This document shows positions 50,665 through 58,914 of a stretch of DNA of 64,000 nt, in pieces. The stretch is from assembly GCF_030811655.1 (NCBI RefSeq), contig NZ_JAUSRE010000003.1, positions 124,001 through 188,000 on the forward strand, in the 5' to 3' direction. The notes beneath the pieces were generated by a model. The model was not told the origin of the DNA and ran no database searches. It saw only the letters and a list, made by a program, of their open reading frames with translations. Origin of the DNA: Pseudarthrobacter enclensis (GTDB lineage: Bacteria; Actinomycetota; Actinomycetes; Actinomycetales; Micrococcaceae). How positions within the stretch are numbered: the stretch's first letter is position 1; every line of letters starts with the position of its first letter. The position numbers were made by a program, and so were the translations under genes.

Positions 50665-52095
50665 TCAGTCGCGCGAGATGCGGATCATGTCCTCGCGCGG
50701 CACCACCTTGATGCGTTCGCGCACCACATGGTCCAGGCCCTCAGGCCCGGTCCAGGCCGCGCCAAGCCCTGCCTCATGGGCATCAAGCTTGTTCCAGCCT
50801 TCCCAGGTGGTGTACTCGATGCCGCGCTCCTCAAGCAGGTCGATGATGGCCTGCGGGTCCGGGTTCTGCGCGGCCGGGAGGTTCAGCCGGTCCTCCAGCA
50901 GGAAGCCAATGGTCTCCAGCGCATCGCCCTTGGTGTGGCCGATCAGCCCGACCGGACCGCGTTTGATCCACCCCGTGGTGTAGATGCCGGGAACCGGGTT
51001 GCCCGCGGCGTCCAGGACGCGGCCGCCCTGGTTCGGGATGACGCCGCGCTTGGCGTCGTACTCCAGTTCATCAAGGGCCGAGCCATGGTAGCCAACGGCA
51101 CGGTATACGGCCTGGACCGGGTACTCGACGTACTCCCCCGTCCCCTTCGCATTGCCGGTCCCGTCCAGTTGCATGCGCTCAAACTTGATGCCGCCCACTT
51201 TGCCCGTGCCGTCATCGAGCACTTCAACGGGGCTGTGCAGGAAGTGCAGGTGCAGCCTGCGGGAGGAAGGGTTTTCCGACTCCGCATGCTCCTCCACCAG
51301 CCAGTTGGTGAGGGTGTTCACCATGGTCTTGACCTGGTTGTTGCTGCGGATGGCCTCGTCCGAGGCCTCGTCGAATTCAAAGTCCTCCGGGTACAGGACG
51401 ATGTCCACGTCATCCATGTGGCTGAGCTCGCGCAGCTCCAGCGGGGTGAACTTGACCTGGGCCGGTCCGCGGCGGCCGAATACGTGGACGTCGGTGACCG
51501 GCGAGGCCTTCAGGCCCTGGTAGACGTTGTCCGGGATCTCCGTGGTGAGCAGTTCTTCGGGGTGCTTGACCAGCATGCGGGCCACATCCAGCGCCACATT
51601 GCCGTTGCCGATGACGGCGATTTCCCTGGCCTCCAGGGGCCATTCGCGCGGGACATCCGGGTGGCCGTCGTACCAGGACACGAAGTCCGCGCCGCCGAAG
51701 GAGCCCCGCAGGTTGATGCCCGGGATGTCCAGGTCCGCATCCTTGATGGCGCCGGTGGAGAAGATCACGGCGTCATAGAACGCGCGGAAATCGTGCAGCG
51801 TGAGGTCCCGGCCGTAGGTCACGTTGCCCAGGAAGCGGATGTCCCCCCGGTCCAAAACCTTGTGCAGGGCGTTGACGATGCCCTTGATCCGGGGATGGTC
51901 CGGGGCAACGCCGTACCGGATCAGGCCATAAGGGGCCGGGTAGGCCTCGAAGAGGTCGATGCTGACCTGGAAGTCGCCGTCCTTCACCCCGCTGGATTTG
52001 GTGAGGATGTCCGCAGCATAGACTCCTGCCGGTCCCGCGCCGACGATGGCGACGCGGAGGGGACGGTTGGCGGCGGTTTCGCTGTGGTTGGACAC
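50665..52095 (-). CDS. fprA: FprA-type ferredoxin/adrenodoxin NADP reductase
   Basis: Transfers electrons between NADPH and ferredoxin. The 476-aa protein has an FAD motif VAIVGAGPAGVYAADIL, NADP motif VIGNGNVALDVARML and VFGRRGPAQVKFTPLELREL. GVAPDHPRIKGIV and GHTKGDALETIGFLLEDRL match adrenodoxin-reductase-type FprA of actinobacteria. GTG 52095 has GAAGGG upstream and is preferred over ATG 52125, which has none. No ferredoxin or P450 is adjacent. Confidence 0.93.
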   Translation of the reverse strand: MSNHSETAANRPLRVAIVGAGPAGVYAADILTKSSGVKDGDFQVSIDLFEAYPAPYGLIRYGVAPDHPRIKGIVNALHKVLDRGDIRFLGNVTYGRDLTLHDFRAFYDAVIFSTGAIKDADLDIPGINLRGSFGGADFVSWYDGHPDVPREWPLEAREIAVIGNGNVALDVARMLVKHPEELLTTEIPDNVYQGLKASPVTDVHVFGRRGPAQVKFTPLELRELSHMDDVDIVLYPEDFEFDEASDEAIRSNNQVKTMVNTLTNWLVEEHAESENPSSRRLHLHFLHSPVEVLDDGTGKVGGIKFERMQLDGTGNAKGTGEYVEYPVQAVYRAVGYHGSALDELEYDAKRGVIPNQGGRVLDAAGNPVPGIYTTGWIKRGPVGLIGHTKGDALETIGFLLEDRLNLPAAQNPDPQAIIDLLEERGIEYTTWEGWNKLDAHEAGLGAAWTGPEGLDHVVRERIKVVPREDMIRISRD

Positions 52096-52170
52096 CGGGA
52101 GCCCTTCTGAACTGGTCCTGCTCATGATCCATGAGGGTGCGCAGCATGGTGCCCCGCACAGTCCCCCATT

Positions 52171-53166
52171 CTAGTTGGCGGCAAGCGCCACCACCTTGCC
52201 TTCGCGGTACAGCAGCGCCCGCAGTTCCGCTTCCGCCGAGTCAAGCCGCTTGGGATCGATGGTTTCGCCGTCGTGGTAATGATCCACCACCCGGGGGTCC
52301 ACATAGCTCTTCCGGGCAATGGAAGGAGTGTTTCCCAGCGTCTCTGCGGCGTCGTGCATGGCCCGGCTGATGGCGCGCTTCCGTTTGGCGGCCGTCCGCT
52401 GCGGGCCGGTACGGGCCAGGCTTTCGGCAGCGGCCACGGTCCCGCGGAGCGTCCGGAAGTCCTTGGCCGTGAAGTCGGAGCCGGTGCGCTCCTTCACATA
52501 GGCATTGATGTCAGCGCTGGTGACCGGACGCCACCTCCTGCCCTCCTTGTAGGCAAGAAGCCGGGCGTTGGGCCCGCGGCGCTTGAGCAGCCGCAGCAGG
52601 ACGGCGAGGTCGGGGTCGCGGATTTCGGATTCCCAGTCCTTGCCGCTCTTGGCCGGGAACCGCAGCAGGATCCGGTCCTTCCGCACCTGGACGTGTGCGC
52701 ACAACAAGGTGGCCAGCCCGCGGCTGCCGTTCTCGTTGGTGTACCGCTCCGACCCCACCCGGAGGGAGCCGCTGTCCAGCATCCGGAACGCCCCGGCCAG
52801 CACGCGCTCCCGGGTGAACCCGTCGCTGCGGAGGTCCATCGTGACGCGGCGGCGGGCTGCGGGCAGCGATTCAGCCAGCTGGAGGGACCGGTCGAACTTC
52901 ACCCGGTCCTTACGCTCGCGCCACTCCGGATGGTAGATGTACTGGCGCCTGCCCACCGCGTCCACCCCGGTGGCCTGGATATGGCCGTTCTCAAAGGGCG
53001 CAATCCAGACGTCCGTCCATGCCGGCGGGATGCCGATGCTTTCCAGCCGGTCCCGGACGGGACCGGGCGGCAGGGTGGATCCATCCAGGTCCCGATAACT
53101 GAAGCCCGTGCCGGCGGCCACCCTGCGGTAGCCGCGGCCGGAAGCGTTGCTGCGCCGGAGCCTCAT
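52171..53166 (-). CDS. DNA topoisomerase IB (eukaryotic/poxvirus type)
   Basis: Relaxes supercoils through a 3'-phosphotyrosyl intermediate. The 331-aa protein opens MRLRRSNASGRGYRR, as in many bacterial TopIB. TSADINAYVKERTGSDFTAKDFRTLRGT carries the active-site Arg/His/Lys region, and the catalytic tyrosine is in NTPSIARKSYVDPRVVD. An in-frame ATG at 53193 would add nine residues. The promoter TAGGCT, however, places the transcript start at a short frame (53163-53198) that overlaps the chosen ATG. Confidence 0.9.
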   Translation of the reverse strand: MRLRRSNASGRGYRRVAAGTGFSYRDLDGSTLPPGPVRDRLESIGIPPAWTDVWIAPFENGHIQATGVDAVGRRQYIYHPEWRERKDRVKFDRSLQLAESLPAARRRVTMDLRSDGFTRERVLAGAFRMLDSGSLRVGSERYTNENGSRGLATLLCAHVQVRKDRILLRFPAKSGKDWESEIRDPDLAVLLRLLKRRGPNARLLAYKEGRRWRPVTSADINAYVKERTGSDFTAKDFRTLRGTVAAAESLARTGPQRTAAKRKRAISRAMHDAAETLGNTPSIARKSYVDPRVVDHYHDGETIDPKRLDSAEAELRALLYREGKVVALAAN

Positions 53167-53198
53167 GGGGCGGGCTCCGGGAAAGGCGCACATTTCAT
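53163..53198 (-). CDS. Possible 11-codon leader peptide before topoisomerase IB
   Basis: ATG 53198 opens MKCAPFPEPAP and stops with TGA at 53165-53163, overlapping the topoisomerase ATG (53166) by four bases. TAGGCT on the minus strand ends seven bases before this ATG, so the transcript probably begins at it. It may supply ribosomes to the topoisomerase by coupling. Alternatively translation starts at ATG 53193 and the peptide is accidental. Confidence 0.35.
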   Translation of the reverse strand: MKCAPFPEPAP

Positions 53199-53269
53199 GA
53201 AAGCAAGCCTACTGATTATTTTCCGGATTGCTGCCTGCGTGCTGGAATACCTGTCCGGCGGCTGCTGTT

Positions 53270-54313
53270 ATGGACATCGTGCCCATGCCAGAAGGAATCC
53301 CCGCCACGTCCGTAGCCACCTCCCCTACCGGCGCTTCACCGGCGCCGGGCTCCCCGGCGGATAATCCTTCAGCGAAGGGTCCCAAGCCGGCGGCGAAGGA
53401 CACGACGACGGGAATGCTCTTCGGCATCGGCGCCTACGTTTTGTGGGGGCTGCTGCCCCTGTATTTCTTCATCCTCATGCCGGCTGGCGCCGTCGAAATC
53501 GTCGCCAACCGAGTGGTGTGGTCCTTGCTGTTCTGCGCGCTCCTGATCACCGTCACCAGGGCGTGGCGGGTGCTGGGCGCGGCGCTGAAGGACCGGCGGG
53601 TCTTCGGTTCCCTGGCGCTGGCCGCCTTCCTGATCGCCATCAACTGGCTGACCTATACCTATGGCGTGACCACCGGCCAGGCCGTGGAAACCTCACTGGG
53701 CTACTTCATCAACCCGCTGGTCTCGGTCCTGCTGGGCGTACTCGTCCTGAAGGAGAAACTCCGCCCGCTCCAGTGGGCCGCGGTCGGCGTCGGCGTCGTG
53801 GCTGTGGGCGTCCTGACCTACTCCTACGGAAAACTGCCCTGGATCGCCCTGACGCTGGCGTTCAGCTTTGGCCTGTATGGCTTCGTAAAGAACCGGGTGG
53901 GGTCGAAGGTGGATGCCATCACCAGCCTCAGCGTGGAGACCATGGTGCTCGCCCCGCTGGCCGCCGTGGCCATGGTGGTCCTGGCGGCCGGGGGCGCTTC
54001 AACACTGACGTCGCAGGGTGCGGGACACTTCTGGCTGCTGCTGGCGTCCGGCGTGATCACCGCTGTGCCGCTGCTCTTCTTCGGCGCTTCCGCACGGCGG
54101 CTGCCCATGACCACTATCGGGCTCCTCCAGTACTTTGCTCCCGTCCTGCAGTTCCTGGTGGCCCTGCTGGTGTTCCGCGAGTCGATGACCGTTGAGCGCT
54201 GGATCGGGTTCGGGGTGGTATGGCTGGCGCTGTTGCTGCTGACCCTGGACATGCTGGGCGCCGCCCGCAGGAACTCCTTGGCGCGCAGGGCCGCGCTCCG
54301 CCGGGCCGGCTGA
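53270..54313 (+). CDS. rarD: RarD-type EamA/DMT transporter
   Basis: A 347-aa 10-helix permease. After about 45 Pro/Ser-rich residues come GMLFGIGAYVLWGLLPLYFF, ANRVVWSLLFCALLI, INWLTYTYGVTTGQAVETSLGYFINPLVSVLLGVLVLKEKL (the RarD signature) and FSFGLYGFVKNRVG. The second EamA half ends FRESMTVERWIGFGVVW. RarD proteins were linked to chloramphenicol sensitivity; the true substrate is unknown. The start may be ATG 53270 or 53285. Confidence 0.9.
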   Translation: MDIVPMPEGIPATSVATSPTGASPAPGSPADNPSAKGPKPAAKDTTTGMLFGIGAYVLWGLLPLYFFILMPAGAVEIVANRVVWSLLFCALLITVTRAWRVLGAALKDRRVFGSLALAAFLIAINWLTYTYGVTTGQAVETSLGYFINPLVSVLLGVLVLKEKLRPLQWAAVGVGVVAVGVLTYSYGKLPWIALTLAFSFGLYGFVKNRVGSKVDAITSLSVETMVLAPLAAVAMVVLAAGGASTLTSQGAGHFWLLLASGVITAVPLLFFGASARRLPMTTIGLLQYFAPVLQFLVALLVFRESMTVERWIGFGVVWLALLLLTLDMLGAARRNSLARRAALRRAG

Positions 54314-54330
54314 ATAGAAACGTTTAAAGC

Positions 54331-54366
54331 AGGAGGGCGGCCCCGCATCTGCGGGGCCGCCCTCCT
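54331..54366. terminator. Bidirectional terminator between rarD and gabT
   Basis: AGGAGGGCGGCCCCGCA (54331-54347) pairs with TGCGGGGCCGCCCTCCT (54350-54366), a 17-bp perfect stem with a 2-base loop as drawn (opened in practice). The two genes are convergent. Confidence 0.88.
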
Positions 54367-54392
54367 GGTGTTGTCGGGAGGAGTCGTCCCGG

Positions 54393-55763
54393 TCAGGCGT
54401 GGGCCTTGATGGCGGCGGCGAGGACTTCCAGGCCGTCGGAGAGCAGTTCGTCGGTGATGACCAGCGGCGGCAGCAGGCGGATGACGTTGCCGTAGGTGCC
54501 GCAGGTGAGGATGATGACGCCTTCCTTCAGGCAGGCGGCGGCCACGGCCTTGGTCAGGTCCGGGTTCGGTTCCTTGGAGCCGGCCTGGACCAGTTCGACG
54601 GCGAGCATGGCACCGCGGCCGCGGACGTCGCCGATCACGGCGGTACCCGCACCGGCCAGTTCTGCCTGCAGGTCGCGGAGGCGGCCCAGGGCCAGTTCCT
54701 CGATGTGGCGGGCGCGGCCGTTGAGGTCGTACTCCTCCATGGAGCCGATGGCGGCCAGCGCAGCGGCGCAGGCTACCGGGTTGCCGCCGTAGGTGCCGCC
54801 CAGGCCGCCCGGGTGGACAGCGTCCAGCAGGTCGGCGCGGCCGGTGATGGCGGACAGCGGCATGCCGCCGGCGATGCCCTTGGCCATGGTCAGGATGTCC
54901 GGGACGACGCCTTCGTGGTTGACGGCGAACCATTCACCGGTGCGGCAGAAGCCGGACTGGACCTCGTCGGCGATGAAGACGATGCCCTTTTCCTTGGCCC
55001 AGGCGGCCAGTGCCGACAGGAAGCCTTCGGCCGGGACGATGAAGCCGCCTTCGCCCTGGATGGGTTCGATGATGATCGCGGCAACCTGGTCGCCGCCGAT
55101 CTGCTTCTCGATCATGGTGATGGCGCGCTTGGCTGCCTCGGCACCGGTGATGGCGGGGTTTTCCTCGCGGTACGGGTAGCTCATAGGCATCCGGTAGACC
55201 TCGGGGGCGAACGGGCCGAAGTTGGTCTTGTACGGCATGGCCTTGGCGGTCAGCGCCATGGTCAGGTTGGTGCGGCCGTGGTAGGCGTGGTCGAAGGCGA
55301 CGACGGCGTCCCGGCCGGTGGCCAGGCGGGCCACCTTGACGGCGTTCTCCACTGCCTCGGCGCCGGAGTTGAAGAGGACGGTGCGCTTTTCGTGGTCGCC
55401 CGGGGTGAGCCGGTTCAGCTGCTCAGCGACGGCCACGTAGCCCTCGTACGGCGTGACCATGAAGCAGGTGTGGGTGAAGTGCTCCACGGCTTCCTTGACG
55501 GCGCCCACGACGGCGGGGTCGGAGGCACCCACGCTGGTCACGGCGATGCCTGAGCCGAGGTCGATGAAGGAGTTGCCGTCGACGTCGTGGATGATTCCGC
55601 CGTCGGCGTCTGCAACGTAGACCGGGACGCTGGAGGCGACGCCGGCTGCCACCACGGACTTGCGGCGTTCGGTCAGTGCCACGGACTTGGGGCCCGGGAA
55701 GTCGGCCTGGACGTTGCGCTTCTGCTCCAGTCGGTACGTGATGTCTGATGCTGTGGTGGTCAT
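54393..55763 (-). CDS. gabT: 4-aminobutyrate aminotransferase
   Basis: Transfers the amino group of GABA to 2-oxoglutarate, making succinate semialdehyde. The 456-aa class III aminotransferase has FNSGAEAVENAVKVARLATGR, FDHAYHGRTNLTMALTAK, FIADEVQSGFCRTGEWFA and the PLP lysine in ILTMAKGIAGGMPLSAITGR. It lies downstream of an aminobutyraldehyde-type dehydrogenase and near a PucR regulator, a standard GABA/putrescine layout. Confidence 0.95.
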   Translation of the reverse strand: MTTTASDITYRLEQKRNVQADFPGPKSVALTERRKSVVAAGVASSVPVYVADADGGIIHDVDGNSFIDLGSGIAVTSVGASDPAVVGAVKEAVEHFTHTCFMVTPYEGYVAVAEQLNRLTPGDHEKRTVLFNSGAEAVENAVKVARLATGRDAVVAFDHAYHGRTNLTMALTAKAMPYKTNFGPFAPEVYRMPMSYPYREENPAITGAEAAKRAITMIEKQIGGDQVAAIIIEPIQGEGGFIVPAEGFLSALAAWAKEKGIVFIADEVQSGFCRTGEWFAVNHEGVVPDILTMAKGIAGGMPLSAITGRADLLDAVHPGGLGGTYGGNPVACAAALAAIGSMEEYDLNGRARHIEELALGRLRDLQAELAGAGTAVIGDVRGRGAMLAVELVQAGSKEPNPDLTKAVAAACLKEGVIILTCGTYGNVIRLLPPLVITDELLSDGLEVLAAAIKAHA

Positions 55764-55845
55764 TGCGATTACTTTCTCTTACTGGTGGGCCTACGCCGGC
55801 CGGGTTCCCTGGCCGAAGCGAAGCGAGGTTAGGGTGCTGGCGGGG

Positions 55846-57276
55846 TCAGGCGTCGAGGGCGGACATCACATGCTTGATGCGCGTGTAGTCCTCCACGCCG
55901 TACATGGAGAGGTCCTTGCCGTAGCCGGACTGCTTGAAGCCGCCGTGCGGCATTTCGGCAGTGAGGAGGATGTGGGTGTTGATCCAGACGGCGCCGAAGT
56001 CCAGGTCGCGGCTCAACCGCATGGCGGTGCCGTGGTTGGTGGTCCAGACGCTGGAAGCGAGGGCGTAGTCCACGTCGTTGGCCAGGGCCACAGCTTCTTC
56101 CTCGGTGCTGAACTTCTGGACGGTGATGACGGGGCCGAACGTTTCCTTCTGGACGACGTCGTCGGTCTGCTTGGCACCGGTGATGATGGTGGGTTCGAAG
56201 AAGTAGCCCTTCTCCCCCGCCCGGTGGCCGCCGGTTTCGATCCGGCAGTTGGCGGGCAGGTTCTCCACCACGGAGGTCACGGCGTTGAAGTGGTTGACGT
56301 TGTTCAGCGGGCCGAAGTAGTTGTCTTCATCGTTTTGCGAGCCTGTGTGCAGGGTCCGGGTGTGCTCCACCATGGCGGCCACAACGTCGTCGTGCACTGA
56401 TTCCTCCACCAGCACGCGGGTGATGGCGGTGCAGTCCTGGCCGGCGTTGAAGAAGGCGAACTCGGCGATGGCCGCGGCGCTCTTCTTGATGTCCGCGTCC
56501 GCGAAGACGATGGCCGGGGCCTTGCCGCCCAGCTCCAGGTGGGCGCGCTTGAGGCCCTTGGCCGCCCCGGAAGCGACCGCGATGCCGGCACGGACGGACC
56601 CGGTGATGGACACCAGGCCGGGAACCTTGTGCTCCACCATCATGGCGCCGGTTTCTCCGGTCCCGAGTACCACGTTCAGGACGCCCGCCGGCAGGATTTC
56701 CCCGGCCAGGCCCGCCAGCACAAGGGTGGATTCGGGGGTGGTGTCGGAGGGCTTGAGGACCACGGTGTTGCCGGCCGCGAGCGCAGGGCCGATCTTCCAG
56801 ATGGCCATGAGGAAGGGGTAGTTCCACGGCGCCACCTGGGCCACCACGCCGATGGGTTCGCGGCGGACGTAGGAGGTGTGGCCCTCGAAGTATTCGCCGG
56901 CGGACTTGCCTTCCAGGATGCGGGCGGCCCCGGCGAAGAAGCGCAGCTGGTCGGCGCCGGCGGCCACTTCCTCGGAGGCGATGAGGGACCGGACCTGCCC
57001 GGTGTTCCGGTGCTGGGCCTCGACGATTTCATCGCTGTTGGCCTCGATGGCATCGGCAAGCTTGAGCAGCATCAGCTGGCGCTGGCCGGGGGTGACGTGC
57101 TTCCAGGTCCTGAAGGCGTCCTTGGCCGCGGCCATGGCGGCGTCCACGTCGGCCTGCACGGAGACGGGGGCGTGTGCCACGACCTCGCCGTTGGTGGGGT
57201 TGACGACGTCCAGCAGGGTGGTGCCGGAGGGGGTGACGAACTCCCCGTTGATGAAGTTCTGCAAGGTTTGGACCAC
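55846..57276 (-). CDS. Gamma-aminobutyraldehyde dehydrogenase
   Basis: Makes GABA from aminobutyraldehyde (putrescine route), which gabT then uses. The 476-aa protein has [44 protein letters not shown], the nucleophile in NAGQDCTAITR and the ending SGYGKDLSMYGVEDYTRIKHVM, which matches PatD/YdcW. GTG 57276 (VVQTLQNF) has AAAGAGG upstream, preferred over ATG 57366, which would intrude on the PucR promoter. It lies 82 bases from gabT. Confidence 0.9.
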   Translation of the reverse strand: MVQTLQNFINGEFVTPSGTTLLDVVNPTNGEVVAHAPVSVQADVDAAMAAAKDAFRTWKHVTPGQRQLMLLKLADAIEANSDEIVEAQHRNTGQVRSLIASEEVAAGADQLRFFAGAARILEGKSAGEYFEGHTSYVRREPIGVVAQVAPWNYPFLMAIWKIGPALAAGNTVVLKPSDTTPESTLVLAGLAGEILPAGVLNVVLGTGETGAMMVEHKVPGLVSITGSVRAGIAVASGAAKGLKRAHLELGGKAPAIVFADADIKKSAAAIAEFAFFNAGQDCTAITRVLVEESVHDDVVAAMVEHTRTLHTGSQNDEDNYFGPLNNVNHFNAVTSVVENLPANCRIETGGHRAGEKGYFFEPTIITGAKQTDDVVQKETFGPVITVQKFSTEEEAVALANDVDYALASSVWTTNHGTAMRLSRDLDFGAVWINTHILLTAEMPHGGFKQSGYGKDLSMYGVEDYTRIKHVMSALDA

Positions 57277-57443
57277 GGTGTGCAACCTCTTTCGTAAGGG
57301 CCATCGGCGCCGGGCGGAGACCGGGACGGATGGATGGAACTGCCTTGAGCCTATGCCAGCGCCCAAGCCGGGTGAATAGCCACCTGCACACCCTTCCCGA
57401 AGGGGTTTAGTGCGGTTGCCCAGCTCACGTTTATCCTTGCTTC

Positions 57444-58880
57444 ATGGCCATTTCCCTTGCTGCCCTGGTGGGCGTGACCTCCTTGAAGCTGTCCAAGGCG
57501 GGCGTGGCGGAGACCACCTGGAACCAGGACATCAACTGGGTGGCGGTGACCGAACTGGAGGATCCGCAGCGGTTCCTCAATGGGGGTGAACTGGTCCTCA
57601 CCACCGGCCTGCGGCTGCGGTCCGCCCCCGAGCAGCGCCGTTTTGTCCGCCAGGTGCAGCGCGCGGGGGCGGTGGGCATCGGATTCGGGGTGGGGTTGTC
57701 ACATGAGGTGGTGCCCCCCGCCCTCCTGGCCGAGGCCAACCGGTGGGGCCTGCCCGTGGTGGAAGTGCCCTACGAAACACCCTTCATCGCCATCACCAAG
57801 CTGGTGGCGGACGCCCAGTCGGCGGACCACTACGCCAAACTGGAACGGCTGATTGCGGGCCACCAGGTGCTGGCGCGGGCGCTGCTGACCGGCGGGGGCC
57901 TGGCGGAGCTGCTGAAGAACCTGGGCGGCATGCTGCGCACAGACGTAGCACTGACCCAGTTCACGGCGCAGCTGTACAACAGCAGCACCGCCCACCCGTC
58001 GGCGGATACCTGGGCCAGCTACCCCGTGCCCACGGGACGCCGCGACGCCTGCACCCTGTGGGTGCGCCAGCCGTTCGAGGACACAGGCATCATCGGCTAC
58101 GCGCAGAACCTGATCAGCGTGGAGCTGAACAACATGGTCAAGCAGCGGCAGGCCCAGCGCGCCTTGTGCGGCCAGGTGCTGGAGGACGTCATCCACGGGG
58201 CGCTGGAAACCAGTGAGGCGCAGCGCCGCCTGGCGGGCGTGGGCGTGAACAGCACCCGCAAGAACGTGGTGCTGCTGGCCGTATCGGCCGCACACGCCAA
58301 GGCCCTGGGGAGTACCTCGGTGCCGCAGGAACTGGAGAAGTCCGTGGCCGCCGTCGTGGGCAAGGACCTGGTGCTGGTGGTCAATGACGACGGCGGGACG
58401 GCACCTGCGCTGGCACGCAAGCTCAGCGACCACCTCGCCGAAGCCGGCATCCATGCCACGATCGGCATCGGCGGGGCGTACACGAAGCCGAACGGCCTGC
58501 GCTGGAGCTACTTCGAGGCGCGCGACGCCGCCAGCCATGGCCTGCCGGTCAACGAACCGGAGCGGCTGAGCCTGACGTCGCTGCTGCTGGCCAGCGAGGA
58601 TGTCCCGCTGGCTGACATGGCACATGAGTCGCTGAACCCTTTGCGGGCCTTCGATGCCGCGCACGGCTCGGAACTGATGGCTACGCTGGAGAGCTACCTG
58701 AACAACAACGGATCCGTGGCCGCGGTGGCGGAGGAACTCACGCTGCACCGCAACACGGTGCGGTACCGGCTGGCCCAGATCACCGAGCTCACCGGTTATG
58801 ACCCCGCCGTCACCGCGGACCGGGTGCAGCTGTGGCTGGCCCTGGCCGTGGCCCGGTTGTCCGCGCGGCAGGGAAAGTAG
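57444..58880 (+). CDS. PucR-family regulator of the GABA genes
   Basis: A 478-aa regulator. The N-terminal PucR ligand domain (about 1-130; TTWNQDINWVAVTELEDPQRFLNGGELVLTTGLRL) is followed by a GGDEF-like middle part. The C-terminal helix-turn-helix is SYLNNNGSVAAVAEELTLHRNTVRYRLAQITEL. Divergent from the aminobutyraldehyde dehydrogenase, it probably activates dehydrogenase-gabT. TATCCT (57432-57437) ends six bases before ATG, so the transcript is likely leaderless. Confidence 0.9.
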   Translation: MAISLAALVGVTSLKLSKAGVAETTWNQDINWVAVTELEDPQRFLNGGELVLTTGLRLRSAPEQRRFVRQVQRAGAVGIGFGVGLSHEVVPPALLAEANRWGLPVVEVPYETPFIAITKLVADAQSADHYAKLERLIAGHQVLARALLTGGGLAELLKNLGGMLRTDVALTQFTAQLYNSSTAHPSADTWASYPVPTGRRDACTLWVRQPFEDTGIIGYAQNLISVELNNMVKQRQAQRALCGQVLEDVIHGALETSEAQRRLAGVGVNSTRKNVVLLAVSAAHAKALGSTSVPQELEKSVAAVVGKDLVLVVNDDGGTAPALARKLSDHLAEAGIHATIGIGGAYTKPNGLRWSYFEARDAASHGLPVNEPERLSLTSLLLASEDVPLADMAHESLNPLRAFDAAHGSELMATLESYLNNNGSVAAVAEELTLHRNTVRYRLAQITELTGYDPAVTADRVQLWLALAVARLSARQGK

Positions 58881-58914
58881 GCAGGCCGTCCCGCAGGACC
58901 AATAACGGCAAGGC

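Noticed and set aside
50728..52110. A 460-codon frame opposite fprA
   Set aside because: Antisense shadow; fprA has complete FAD and NADP motifs on the other strand.
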